DNA from: Sphingorhabdus_B arenilitoris
GTDB lineage: Bacteria > Pseudomonadota > Alphaproteobacteria > Sphingomonadales > Sphingomonadaceae
Direction: 5' to 3'
Length of the DNA stretch: 64,000 bases
Assembly: GCF_042651485.1 (NCBI RefSeq)
Contig: NZ_JBHSDH010000010.1
Location: forward strand, 1 to 64,000
The notes beneath the pieces were generated by a model that saw nothing but the letters and a program-made list of their open reading frames with translations, had not been told where the DNA came from and ran no database searches. A program made the position numbers and the translations under genes. Shown here one piece after another: positions 55,364 through 64,000 of this stretch. Positions within the stretch are counted from its first letter, which is position 1. Each line of letters opens with the position of its first letter.

Positions 55364-55423
55364 TTGTGCGCCGCACAAAAAACCCTTGACGCTGCGCTGC
55401 AGCATATATATATTGCACTGCAA
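55364..55423 (+). promoter_or_regulatory. phasin promoter with three TGC-N3-GCA palindromes (putative PhaR sites)
   Basis: Promoter: TTGACG (55386-55391), 17-base spacer, TATATT (55409-55414). Palindromes: TTGTGC-GCC-GCACAA (55364-55378), CTGC-GCT-GCAG (55392-55402) and TTGC-ACT-GCAA (55413-55423). The second lies in the spacer and the third over the start point, with centres 21 bp apart. CTGC-N3-GCAG matches the recognition sequence described for the PHB-responsive repressor PhaR of Paracoccus. No phaR gene is in the window. Confidence 0.7.
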
Positions 55424-55446
55424 CACAACAATGATGGTGCAATTTA

Positions 55447-56169
55447 ATGACTGACGTAAAAACCACAGCAGCAAAGCCGGTAGCCAAAACAGCCGCCCCT
55501 AAAACTGCGAAAGGTGCAAAGCCAGCTGTTAAAGCAAAATCGGCCCCGAAAAAGCCTGCTCCTGCAAAAGTAGCGGTTGAAGCCCCGGCGGCTGTGGTTC
55601 CTGCAAAAGCTGTTGAGGCAGCTCCTAAGGCCGCAGTAGCTCAGGTGGCGAAGGATCAGCTGGTTAGCAAAATTGTCACTGTTGAAGAAACATCGATTAT
55701 CAAGAGTGGAGTAGAAAAAATGACTAAGACCGCAGAAACAACAGCCGAAAAAGTAACCGCAACCGCGAAAGGCTTTTTTGCCGACATGCAAGTTCGTGCC
55801 GCTGAAGCAGCCGAAAAAGGTAAGAAATTGGCAATGGACACTGTTGAGTTCCAAAAAGCCAACTTTGCCGCAATCGTGGAAGCTGGCAAGATTGTTGCCA
55901 AGGGCGCACAAGACATGGGCAAAACCAATGTTGAATTTGCCAAAGCGAATTTCGCCGACATGCAAGCAGCTGTAAAAGAAATGATTGCTGTTCGCACGCC
56001 AACCGATTTCGTAAAAGTTCAAACCGAACTGACGAAAAAAGCTTTCGACACTGCCGTATCGCAGGGTTCGAAGAACACCGAAGCTGTCGTTAAACTCGCC
56101 AGCGAAATGTTCCAGCCGATTTCGAACCGCATCGCGGTTACGACTGACCTTTTCAAAAAAGCCGCCTAA
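55447..56169 (+). CDS. phasin family protein with Lys/Ala/Pro-rich N-terminus (240 aa)
   Basis: PHA granule surface protein. The first 70 residues are a disordered Lys/Ala/Pro repeat (AAKPVAKTAAPKTAKGAKPA) resembling histone H1 or PhaF tails, which could bind DNA. Residues about 95-240 are helical and amphipathic with the phasin pattern (FQKANFAAIVEAGKIVAKGA, and FAKANFADMQAAVKEMI, a tandem repeat of the motif, then PTDFVKVQTELTKKAFD). Expected to be strongly expressed and repressed when no polymer is present, fitting the palindromes upstream. A strong terminator follows. Confidence 0.9.
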   Translation: MTDVKTTAAKPVAKTAAPKTAKGAKPAVKAKSAPKKPAPAKVAVEAPAAVVPAKAVEAAPKAAVAQVAKDQLVSKIVTVEETSIIKSGVEKMTKTAETTAEKVTATAKGFFADMQVRAAEAAEKGKKLAMDTVEFQKANFAAIVEAGKIVAKGAQDMGKTNVEFAKANFADMQAAVKEMIAVRTPTDFVKVQTELTKKAFDTAVSQGSKNTEAVVKLASEMFQPISNRIAVTTDLFKKAA

Positions 56170-56276
56170 GCCGCTTTTTTTGAACACGCTGACCGGCGTG
56201 TAGCTAGCACCTGCCGCCTCTCTCTCTCCTCCTCCCAGCGGCAGGAAGCAGTGGCACCCCGGTTATGCTGATAGAG

Positions 56277-56319
56277 AAGCCGTCCTTTTGCATCATGCGA
56301 AAGGGCGGCTTTCCTTTTT
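56277..56319 (+). terminator. intrinsic terminator after phasin gene
   Basis: Twelve-pair stem AAGCCGTCCTTT (56277-56288) / AAAGGGCGGCTT (56300-56311, one G-T pair) with an 11-base loop and a T-rich tail TCCTTTTT. Confidence 0.88.
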
Positions 56320-56410
56320 GTCCGCGAAGTGAATTTCACGTTGCGGGGCGTTCGCCGATTTTATGTTATACGCTCTTGCGGGGCGGCACGGCTTATCCTA
56401 TTTTGGACAG

Positions 56411-56752
56411 ATGATCGTTCCAACCAATCAGAATGAAGATGACGGCAATAGCGGCCGCCCCGGCGTTGGCCTTGCCACGCGCACCCGGCCCAAAACGAAA
56501 AAGCCGAGCCTGTATAAAGTATTGCTGCTCAACGACGATTATACGCCCATGGAATTTGTCGTTCATGTGCTGAAAGCTTTCTTTCAGATGGATACCGATC
56601 AAGCGACCCAGGTGATGCTGCATGTGCATCAAAAGGGCGTCGGGGTCTGCGGCATATTCCCCTATGAGGTCGCCGAGACAAAAGTGACGCAGGTAATGGA
56701 TTTCGCCAAAAAGGCGCAGCATCCGCTGCAATGCACATTGGAAAAAGCGTAG
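56411..56752 (+). CDS. clpS: ATP-dependent Clp protease adaptor ClpS (113 aa)
   Basis: Delivers N-degron substrates to ClpAP. Core LYKVLLLNDDYTPMEFVVHV, with the N-degron-binding Asn-Asp and following helix, and HVHQKGVGVCGIFPYEVAETK (substrate-pocket His and ClpA-facing residues) are intact. The flexible N-terminus is as expected. ATG at 56411 gives a normal family length; a start at 56363 would add 16 unusual residues. Unlike the usual arrangement, clpA does not follow; the next gene is convergent. Confidence 0.92.
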   Translation: MIVPTNQNEDDGNSGRPGVGLATRTRPKTKKPSLYKVLLLNDDYTPMEFVVHVLKAFFQMDTDQATQVMLHVHQKGVGVCGIFPYEVAETKVTQVMDFAKKAQHPLQCTLEKA

Positions 56753-56796
56753 CCGTTATGCCGGGCTGTGATCCGGCCGGTTCAATCGTTGCCGCA

Positions 56797-59268
56797 CTAG
56801 TTAGCGGCTGAACCCGACCGGACCGCTATATTCGCTTTGTCTCCGCGCCAGGGGAAGTTGATGGTCAATGTCCTACCGGATGCTGAGTAAGCAACACCCG
56901 CCTTGTCCCCGCCATTCAAACCGCCTTTGTTCACGACCATTTTTTTGCCATCGACCATAACCCGGCGCGGCGCTTTATCGATATTGTGAACAATCACCTG
57001 CATCTGGCGCTGTGCAGGCTGCCCGGCATAGGCTTTATGGCGTTCGCGGGTCAGGCCGATCAGCAAGGTGTCTTTGACATAGGCCGATTGGAAATTGAGC
57101 AATTCATACAAGCCCTTTTCCTGCGAAGCGGGCGTTATGCCATCATCATCATATATTTGGCTGGTCGACGCGGTCACGCTGCCATCATGATAATAATGAA
57201 GCTTCAGCCTATCGGTCCGATAATCGCGCAATGTATCAATATCGCCGATGGCCGGGATGAAGGCACCGGCGCGAACGAAGACCGGTATGTCTTTGATTGC
57301 AACGGGCACAGATACGGTTTGCCCTCCGAAAAATTTCGCGCCCGTCCAATAATCAAACCATATCCCGGCGGGTAAGGGCACCGATTTACTGGTCGCGGCT
57401 TTTTGCGTTACCGGCGCAACCAACAGGTCATTGCCCCACAAAAAAGCAGACTGGTCGGTAAACATCGCCGGATCGTCGCTGGCAAAGGCGAGCGGGCGGG
57501 TCATTGGCATGCCCGTGCGGCTATTTTGCCAAGCGGCGGTGTAGAGATATGGCATCAAGCGGTAGCGGGTGCGAATATAGCGGCGGACAATATCCTTTGT
57601 CTGCTCATCCTGAAACACCGGTTCAGCCGGAATTTGCTCTTGGCTATGCGGACGGAAAACGGGCTGAAAAGCTCCAAATTGGAGCCAGCGTATATACAGC
57701 TCCTTGTCAAACGCCACCGCCGTCTTGCCGTCATCCACCGCCGAATCCAGCGCGACAAATCCGCCCAGATCCGAATGACTATAGGCAAGACCGACGACGC
57801 TCATTTGCAGGGCAATTTCAATTTGCGCCTGTAATGCGGGCCATGTTTTACTGACATCGCCGGACCAAGGGATGATGCCGAAACGCTGTGTCCCGGCAAA
57901 GCCGGAGCGCATCATCAAAAATGGCCGTTGGTTTGGAAAATCCTGTGCCCATTTTTCCGACATCATCCGCGCCCATTGGTGGCCATAGGCATTATGCACC
58001 TCGTCCGCACCCCAATTGGGCGTATGCACTATGTCCGATGGATGCGCCTCCGGTTCGCCCAGATCGCCCCAAATTCCGGCGACACCTTGATTTAACAAAT
58101 CGCGATTTTTTGCCCAAAACCAATCGCTCGCCTTAGGATCGAACATATCGATCAGGCCGCCATTGCCGAAATAAAAATCAAATGTCTTGGGCTGCCCCGC
58201 TGCATCCCGCGCCAGAGCTTGATTGGCCAGCGCCTCCTCCCACCGTTTCGATGTGCTCAGGATGAAAGGTTCGGTTATCAATATGGTGTTGACGCCCTTC
58301 TTCTTGAAATCGGCGATCATGCCTTCGGGATTGGGAAAAGCGCTGCGGTTCCAATCCAGATTGCCCATATGCCCCTTAATATCCGGACCGAACCAAAATA
58401 GGTCCAAAATCACCGCGTCGAGCGGGAAATCCTCCGCGAAATGCTTATCGACAACGCTGCGCGTTTCCGCTTCGGTGCGATAGCCAAAACGCGATGCCAT
58501 ATTGCCAAGGGCCCAGCGCGGGGGGAGTGGCTGCTTCCCGGTAATAGCGGTATAATTTTGGACGATATCAGCATAGCTTTGACCCGCAACCACAACATAG
58601 GCGGCCCGCCCGCCCGACGCTTTTACCTGAAGGATATTGGCCTCGCTTTTGCCCAAATCCATTTCGCCGCGCGCGCTATTGTCGAATAGCAGCATATATT
58701 TCCGGTCTGATATGACCGCCGGAACGCCATAATACATGGCATCGGAACGGTCGGAATAGCCATAGGCCCCGCGATTATCGAGCGGTAATATTTCGCCGCG
58801 CCGGTCCATGCCCAGCACGCGCTGCCCCCCGCCCCAAAGCCTTTCGGAGGCCGTTAAGTCGAAGCGGAAACCACGGCTTTTGTCATCGGTGAAGAATCCC
58901 TTTTCTTCGGATAATAAAGCCGCGCCTTGCCGGTCATAGCGCATCCGCAGCGGGGATTTTTCAATCGTCGCCGTCATTGCCGGTGTGCGCAGTAGGATAC
59001 TGTCTTCATTTTCCTCCACCTGCACATCGGTCTGCTGCGTCTCACCTGACAAGGCAAAGGATGGGAATTGCTTGTCTTCGTTGATGTCATAGACAATTTC
59101 AAAGGCATCGGCGCTGACCGCGCGGACGGTCACATTGCCTTCATCTGTGGCAATGGATAAAGTTTGCCCTTCCAATTTATGACTGACATATTCGCGTGCG
59201 CCGGCAAATGATGGCAGGGCCGCGAGCAGGCATATCGCCCCATATATAATCAAGCCGGGATAACGCAT
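56797..59268 (-). CDS. secreted GH31 alpha-glucosidase (823 aa)
   Basis: Exo-acting glycosidase. Signal peptide (MRYPGLIIYGAICLLAALPS, cut after FAGA). The (beta/alpha)8 domain carries the nucleophile Asp in GIWGDLGEPEAH and the acid/base Asp in WSGDVSKTW; AVILDLFWFGPDIKGHMGNLDW matches the xylosidase/alpha-glucosidase subgroup acting on 1,4- or 1,6-glucans; C-terminal beta domains follow. Unlike the intracellular GH31 at 25995-28040 it lacks the sulfoquinovose-binding Arg/Trp motif. ATG at 59268 has GGAGGAG upstream. Divergent from the secreted alpha-amylase, so both probably serve starch or glycogen breakdown outside the cytoplasm. Confidence 0.9.
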   Translation of the reverse strand: MRYPGLIIYGAICLLAALPSFAGAREYVSHKLEGQTLSIATDEGNVTVRAVSADAFEIVYDINEDKQFPSFALSGETQQTDVQVEENEDSILLRTPAMTATIEKSPLRMRYDRQGAALLSEEKGFFTDDKSRGFRFDLTASERLWGGGQRVLGMDRRGEILPLDNRGAYGYSDRSDAMYYGVPAVISDRKYMLLFDNSARGEMDLGKSEANILQVKASGGRAAYVVVAGQSYADIVQNYTAITGKQPLPPRWALGNMASRFGYRTEAETRSVVDKHFAEDFPLDAVILDLFWFGPDIKGHMGNLDWNRSAFPNPEGMIADFKKKGVNTILITEPFILSTSKRWEEALANQALARDAAGQPKTFDFYFGNGGLIDMFDPKASDWFWAKNRDLLNQGVAGIWGDLGEPEAHPSDIVHTPNWGADEVHNAYGHQWARMMSEKWAQDFPNQRPFLMMRSGFAGTQRFGIIPWSGDVSKTWPALQAQIEIALQMSVVGLAYSHSDLGGFVALDSAVDDGKTAVAFDKELYIRWLQFGAFQPVFRPHSQEQIPAEPVFQDEQTKDIVRRYIRTRYRLMPYLYTAAWQNSRTGMPMTRPLAFASDDPAMFTDQSAFLWGNDLLVAPVTQKAATSKSVPLPAGIWFDYWTGAKFFGGQTVSVPVAIKDIPVFVRAGAFIPAIGDIDTLRDYRTDRLKLHYYHDGSVTASTSQIYDDDGITPASQEKGLYELLNFQSAYVKDTLLIGLTRERHKAYAGQPAQRQMQVIVHNIDKAPRRVMVDGKKMVVNKGGLNGGDKAGVAYSASGRTLTINFPWRGDKANIAVRSGSAAN

Positions 59269-59431
59269 ATTCTCTCCTCCGCCATCGCCCTCCAAATGGC
59301 GATGGTTGGCGTCTAGGCCTAAAGAGCGGGCAATGGCCGTGCAACACGCATTCGTATACATGGTTGCAATATGCTGCCACCTTCGCACTATCGTATCGGA
59401 GAACCGTTAAAACGGCGAGGTGGAGGGAATA

Positions 59432-62053
59432 TTGAAAAAGCATCGCGCAATCGCGGCCATGTTGGTGATGGCGGGCACGGCCTATCCGGCATATTCAGCG
59501 GCACCCCAAGATGAACCGAAACAACAGCTCGGCCTTGGCCAAACTGCCGTGGCGGATGTGTGCGCGGGTAACGGCGCGCTGCATGTGGCATCGCCCGAAT
59601 GGCGTGACCAGATAATCTATTTCCTGATGCTTGACCGTTTTGCCGACGGTGATCCGTCCAATAATGATCAGGGCATGGGCGAATATAATCCCGCCGATCC
59701 AAGCCGTTATAGCGGCGGCGATATAAAGGGAGTGACGTCCCGGCTGGATTATATAAAGTCGCTGGGCGCAACGACAGTTTGGACTACCCCGCCCATTGCA
59801 AATCAGTGGTGGTCGCAGGTCGCGGGCTATGGCGGCTATCACGGCTATTGGGCGCGCGATTTTACTAAGATCGACGAACATTATGGGGACATAAGCGATT
59901 ATCAGCAATTATCCTGCGGCTTGCATCGCCGCGACATGTATTTGGTCATGGATATTGTGGTCAATCATACCGGTGATTTTTTCAATTATGATCAGGCGAG
60001 CGGTACGGCCGATCCTGCGGCTGGATACCGGCCGGCCAATCCGAATAGTCCGAGCAGCGCGCCTTTATCCTATCCATTTAACCTGAACGATCCGCGCCGG
60101 GAAAAAGATCGCGAAGCCGCCATTTACAATTGGACTGGCGAGCTGTCCAATTATGGCAATCGGGAGGCAGAAACCACGCAGCAGCTTTCGAAACTCGATG
60201 ATATTAACACCAAAAATCCCGCTGTTCGAAAAGCATTTAAGGATATTTTTGGCGACTGGATATCCAATGCCGGTGTCGATGGGTTCCGGGTCGATACGGT
60301 GAAATATGTCGAACCGGAATTTTTCGAAGATTTTTTATATGCCCCCGACGGCATCCTGAAACGGGCAGAGAACACCGGGCGAAAGGATTTCTTTGTCTTT
60401 GGCGAAGTGAAGGAAAATGCCCCTGCATTCTCTTTAATCAGCGAAGCGAAAATGCAGGAATATTTCGGTCCTCGTCCGCTCTTCCCCTCGCTGATCAACT
60501 TTCCCTTGCAAGAAGAAATGCTGCGCGTTTTTGCGCAAGGCCTGCCGACCTCAGCGATGACATATCGGTTGGAGGCGATGAAAAGGACCAATCCTGATCC
60601 AACTTTGGCCGCCAATTTCGTGGATAATCACGATATGCCCCGTTTCCTGTCACAGGGAAGCATAGCGGGGTTCAAACAGGCTTTGGCGATGATCTTCACC
60701 TTGCCCGGTGTCCCGATGATCTATCAGGGCAATGAACAAGGCGAAGCAGATACGCGGGCGGCGATGTTTAAGGGCGGATATGGAGCAGACAAAGACCGGT
60801 TCGACACCCAATCCGACCTGTTCCAATTCATCCAAAAAATGGCCGAAATACGAAAGGCCCATACCGCCTTGCGCCGGGGCGAGCTGACCGTGCTGGCGGA
60901 TAATAAAAATATGGCGGGCGCGTTTGCATTTCGCCGCGATGGGGAAGACGGGAGTATCCTCGTCATTATCAACAGCGCCGATCATCCCAGCTTGCTCACC
61001 ACCATGCCGGCGGGGCTGGTGCCCTTTGCTGAATTGACGCCCGTTTTCGGCCCCACCGGGCCAGCGGTCACAGCCGGTGACGGGTCGTTGACAATGGAAT
61101 TGGCACCGCGCGAGATACGGATATTAAAGCTTCCCAATGACGCAAGCGCTGGGGAGGCAATTGGAGCCACCGCGCCGCGCGATGCCCCGCATATCATTAT
61201 CGACACGCCGCTGCCAAATGCGCCGTTGGACGCGGATTATCAGCTATCGGGCCGCTGGACTGGCAGCGACAAAATGCTGCAGCTCGTTATTGATGGCGAT
61301 TTGAGCAATGCACAAAACATTCCCGTTGCGCCCGGCGGGAAATGGGCCGCGACGCTGAGCGCGGGCGACATTGGAACGCATGACCATCTGGCCCAAATTT
61401 ATGCGCCCCAATCGGGCATAGTTGGCCCTGAAATTCCCTATGAGACACAGCGAAACAGCGCCGATTGGGAAGCGCAATTTTCCGATCCTAAATATGATGA
61501 TAAAGGACCGGATGGCGATTATGCGCCGCCGACCGATCCCGGCTTTCGCGGACAGCAGGATTTTGTTGGCGCCCATGTGCGCACCGGCGGCGATATATTG
61601 GAGGTGGAATTACAGATGCGGGCGACGGGGGCCGATTGGAGCCCGGCAAATGGTTTTGATCATGTGTCCTTCACCAATTTCTTTGAACTACCTGGACGGC
61701 GGGGGCTTACCCGCTCGGTGGATATCGATGGCCCGATGCCGCGCGGATTTAGCTGGTCGGCGATGCATAGTATTTTCGGTTGGGGCAATAGCATGAAAAT
61801 GCAGGATGGTCAGAAAATCGGCCGCGCCCCGTCCGTGTCGGTCAATCATGCCAAACGGACCATCACCCTATCCTATCGTGCCAGCAGCCTAGGCCTGAAA
61901 AGCTGGAAAGGCGTGCGGATATATTTCACGAGTTTTGACCGAGAGGGCGAAGGTGCCACCCGCAAAATCACCCGGGAGGGCGGCCCAATGGTTTTTCGCG
62001 GCGATCCCGCTGGGCCTAAGGTGATGGACGATATGCTGATTGAAATTCCTTAG
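59432..62053 (+). CDS. secreted GH13 alpha-amylase with C-terminal extension (873 aa)
   Basis: Signal peptide (MKKHRAIAAMLVMAGTAYPA, cut after YSA). GH13 regions I-IV in order: DIVVNH, GFRVDTVKY (nucleophile Asp), FGEVKEN (acid Glu) and FVDNHD (transition-state Asp), within residues about 60-500. After the amylase beta domain, residues about 580-870 form extra beta-rich modules; ADYQLSGRWTGSDKMLQLVIDG looks Ig-like and the last 190 residues (DILEVELQMRATG onward) resemble a DUF/glucodextranase-like surface module. TTG at 59432 is preferred as start because GGAGGGA lies just before it; GTG at 59420 is the alternative. Confidence 0.88.
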   Translation: MKKHRAIAAMLVMAGTAYPAYSAAPQDEPKQQLGLGQTAVADVCAGNGALHVASPEWRDQIIYFLMLDRFADGDPSNNDQGMGEYNPADPSRYSGGDIKGVTSRLDYIKSLGATTVWTTPPIANQWWSQVAGYGGYHGYWARDFTKIDEHYGDISDYQQLSCGLHRRDMYLVMDIVVNHTGDFFNYDQASGTADPAAGYRPANPNSPSSAPLSYPFNLNDPRREKDREAAIYNWTGELSNYGNREAETTQQLSKLDDINTKNPAVRKAFKDIFGDWISNAGVDGFRVDTVKYVEPEFFEDFLYAPDGILKRAENTGRKDFFVFGEVKENAPAFSLISEAKMQEYFGPRPLFPSLINFPLQEEMLRVFAQGLPTSAMTYRLEAMKRTNPDPTLAANFVDNHDMPRFLSQGSIAGFKQALAMIFTLPGVPMIYQGNEQGEADTRAAMFKGGYGADKDRFDTQSDLFQFIQKMAEIRKAHTALRRGELTVLADNKNMAGAFAFRRDGEDGSILVIINSADHPSLLTTMPAGLVPFAELTPVFGPTGPAVTAGDGSLTMELAPREIRILKLPNDASAGEAIGATAPRDAPHIIIDTPLPNAPLDADYQLSGRWTGSDKMLQLVIDGDLSNAQNIPVAPGGKWAATLSAGDIGTHDHLAQIYAPQSGIVGPEIPYETQRNSADWEAQFSDPKYDDKGPDGDYAPPTDPGFRGQQDFVGAHVRTGGDILEVELQMRATGADWSPANGFDHVSFTNFFELPGRRGLTRSVDIDGPMPRGFSWSAMHSIFGWGNSMKMQDGQKIGRAPSVSVNHAKRTITLSYRASSLGLKSWKGVRIYFTSFDREGEGATRKITREGGPMVFRGDPAGPKVMDDMLIEIP

Positions 62054-62066
62054 GCCGGATACATGC

Positions 62067-63251
62067 CTAACCGATAGCCTGTCCCTCCTCCAATATCACG
62101 TGGGGGATATATAAAGCGCTGTCGCGGGTAATCGGCCCGCCGTCCTCGCGCACCGAAAGGCCGACTGCATCTTCGCCGACGATCCAGCTGCCGATGACGG
62201 CATACCGGTCCCCAAATTGCGCCAGCGGGGCATAGTCCTGCACGATATAGCCTTCGGCGCCATAGCCGCCCACTGGGCCTTGTGCGCTTATGCCATCGCC
62301 GCGCAATTCAATATCCCAACCTTCGCGGGAAAAAAGGGGCTTGCGGACATGACGCGGCCCAAGCGCTGCCTTTGCCCGGTCGTCATCATCGAAAGCGGCA
62401 GGTAGCAAATTGGGATGCCCCGGATATTCCGCCCATAACATGGGCAAAATGCCCTTGTTACTGAGCAATGCTTTCCATGCAGGTTCGATGAATTGCGTCC
62501 CCGATCCGGCAACATTGGCCGCAAATTCTTCGCGCAGCATATCCTCCCATGGATAGAGTTTGAATATCCGGTCGATCAGCATTTCGTCCTGATCCACAAA
62601 GCGTCCATCGGCATTGATGCCGATCGCGTTTATCGGAACAAAATGCGGCTCTAACCCTGCTTGCCGGGCCAGATCCTCTAAATAGGCGACAGTTTGCCGG
62701 TCCTCCACATGATCCGCCACGCTGGCAAAATGAATGACCGATTCGGATGGCACAATTTCGTCAAAACGCTTCACCAATGCCTCGTGGAGCGAATTAAACT
62801 GATCGGCATCTTCGGGCAGGCGGCCTTGATCGATCAATTGTTCCAACCAGTGCCATTGGAAAAATGCAGTTTCATAAATGCTGGTCGGGGTATCGGCATT
62901 ATATTCGAGCATTTTGGCCGGGCCTGTGCCGTCATAGGCAAAATCAAACCGGCCATAAAGCGACGGATCGCGATTTTTCCAAGAGTTCGCGACAAGGTCA
63001 TAATAGCGCGCCGGAATGGCGAGCTTAGCCATCAATTCCTCGCTGCGCACGATCTTGTCTACGAGCCGCAGGCACATGGCGTTTAATTCGGCCGACGGGT
63101 CCTCTATATCCTCCTCAATCTGCTGCAGCGTAAAGGCATAGGCATAGCGTTCATCCCAATAACGCTCCCCATCAATATGGTGGAAGGTAAAACCAAATGC
63201 CCTTGCGGTATCCTGCCAGTCGGGCCGTTCGGCGATGCTTAATCTGCGCAT
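62067..63251 (-). CDS. glutathionylspermidine synthase family ATP-grasp protein, YgiC/YjfC-like (394 aa)
   Basis: ATP-grasp ligase-like protein. RPDWQDTARAFGFTFHHIDGE at the start, LEYNADTPTSIYETAFFQWHW, FKLYPWEDMLREEF, GILPMLWAEYPGHPNLLPA and KPLFSREGWDIEL are characteristic of the C-terminal synthetase domain of glutathionylspermidine synthase; the amidase domain of E. coli Gss is absent, as in YgiC and YjfC. Substrate unknown, presumably amide-bond formation. The start region lacks a clear ribosome-binding site. Divergent from the DUF1190 gene next to it, echoing the YgiB-YgiC pair of E. coli. Confidence 0.87.
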   Translation of the reverse strand: MRRLSIAERPDWQDTARAFGFTFHHIDGERYWDERYAYAFTLQQIEEDIEDPSAELNAMCLRLVDKIVRSEELMAKLAIPARYYDLVANSWKNRDPSLYGRFDFAYDGTGPAKMLEYNADTPTSIYETAFFQWHWLEQLIDQGRLPEDADQFNSLHEALVKRFDEIVPSESVIHFASVADHVEDRQTVAYLEDLARQAGLEPHFVPINAIGINADGRFVDQDEMLIDRIFKLYPWEDMLREEFAANVAGSGTQFIEPAWKALLSNKGILPMLWAEYPGHPNLLPAAFDDDDRAKAALGPRHVRKPLFSREGWDIELRGDGISAQGPVGGYGAEGYIVQDYAPLAQFGDRYAVIGSWIVGEDAVGLSVREDGGPITRDSALYIPHVILEEGQAIG

Positions 63252-63363
63252 ATATGGGGGCGTCCCTATTGAAGATGGCGGAGCGAAAACCGCCGGATAA
63301 ACCGAATATTATCTTTTCCCCTGTAACGCGTTAAAGTTAAATTTTGAATGGGGAAGCAGTAAA

Positions 63364-64000
63364 AATGGCGGGTAAATCAACTTTATATCGCAAAAAGACA
63401 AAGCGGTCCTTGGCCGCCGGATTCACGGCGCTGGGATCGGCAACGATGCTGGCGGGATGCGGTTCATCCGCGCCGACCGATGAACAGCCCGCCGCTGCCG
63501 CCCCGCAAAGCCAAGAAAGCGATAAGGTTTACGCTTATCGCTCGGTCGGTGAATGTACGGCAGCGAAAATCTATTCCGAGCAAAAATGCGAAGAGGCTTA
63601 CGATGCCGCGCGCGAAGAAAATGAGAAGACCGCTAAGGTATATGATCAAAAACAAGCCTGCGAAGCGGAATATGGCGAAGGCAATTGTGAAAAGCGCAGG
63701 TCCGGTTTTTCGGGGGTCTTAATGGGCTATATCATCGCCCGGTCCATGGACGGCAATCGCTATTCCTATGGCGGGCTATATAATAACAAAAAAAGCGGCT
63801 TACTCTCAACGGCCAGCCCCGCCGTCATGCAAAATGGCACAAAAACCGCCTACAGCATTTCAAGCGGCGGATTTGCGGGGCAAAATACGGTCGATAAAAT
63901 GCAGGATCAGCGCCGCCGCAGCGGCAGCAGCCTCGCGGCAACCGGTGGATTTGGAGGACGCAGCGTCGCATCTGCGGCCAAAGCGTCGGTCGGGTCCAAA
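63364..64000 (+). CDS. DUF1190 (YgiB-like) lipoprotein, runs off the window (at least 212 aa)
   Basis: Starts at ATG 63364 with GGGAAG seven bases upstream and is open to the window edge. A positively charged start (AGKSTLYRKKTKRS) precedes a hydrophobic stretch and lipobox MLAGC. The mature part has the DUF1190 features: EQKCEEAYDAAREENEKTAK, QACEAEYGEGNCEKR (paired cysteines), then a Gly/Ser/Tyr-rich tail (YSYGGLYNNKKSG). Function unknown; DUF1190 genes commonly accompany the YgiC-type synthetase found here divergently. Confidence 0.85.

Noticed and set aside
56170..56276. Small GGCG/CGCC-type hairpin after the phasin stop
   Set aside because: Weak compared with the clear terminator at 56277-56319.

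Overview
The window looks like chromosomal DNA of an alphaproteobacterium of the order Sphingomonadales (Sphingorhabdus/Sphingopyxis-like). The reasons are a moderate-GC genome with tightly overlapping operons, a TonB-dependent receptor feeding a sugar operon, typical sphingomonad hypothetical proteins, a GTTC-N7-GTTC SOS box in front of uvrA, and PHA storage genes. The genus is an inference.

Layout. 1-656 carries no recognisable gene; tRNA-Gly(GCC) follows. 976-3570 holds two thioredoxin genes, a Lon-substrate-domain protein and mobA. 3607-17445 is a complete nitrate assimilation locus: the regulators nasT-nasS, then an untranslated leader with two hexaloop hairpins and an intrinsic terminator (the expected NasT antitermination target), then nrtA-nrtB-nrtCD-porin-nirB-nirD-nasA-cobA in one direction, mostly overlapping. 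Nitrate enters through the porin and NrtABCD, NasA reduces it to nitrite, NirBD reduces nitrite to ammonium, mobA supplies the molybdopterin dinucleotide and cobA the siroheme precursor. 17422-22931 is housekeeping: MarC, a lipoprotein, folD, YggT, argB, a queuosine-precursor transporter and a NupC transporter.

22972-34368 is the most interesting part: two divergent units that together spell out a sulfoquinovose (plant sulfolipid sugar) desulfonation pathway. One unit is GH31 sulfoquinovosidase - LacI regulator - aldo/keto reductase - LLM flavin monooxygenase, divergent from a TonB-dependent receptor. The other is an MFS permease, divergent from FMN reductase - RibB-like protein - YeiH-type exporter. 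Both divergent promoter regions contain the same 17-bp operator-like word (16/17 identical), which ties the two units into one putative LacI regulon. The RibB-like protein has lost residues expected for a DHBP synthase.

34481-49928 is mixed core genome: tRNA-Val(UAC), a winged-helix regulator, an M3 peptidase, uvrA (with a 114-bp palindromic repeat inserted in frame and an SOS box upstream), hypothetical envelope proteins, a Nudix hydrolase, a [2Fe-2S] ferredoxin, thioredoxin reductase and a DEAD-box helicase. 50048-56752 is fatty-acid/PHA metabolism: PHA synthase, two acyl-CoA dehydrogenases, a GNAT, a phasin whose promoter carries three TGC-N3-GCA palindromes, and clpS. 56797-62053 is a divergent secreted GH31/GH13 glucan-degrading pair. 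The window ends with an ATP-grasp glutathionylspermidine-synthase-like gene divergent from a DUF1190 lipoprotein that runs off the edge (the YgiC/YgiB pair).
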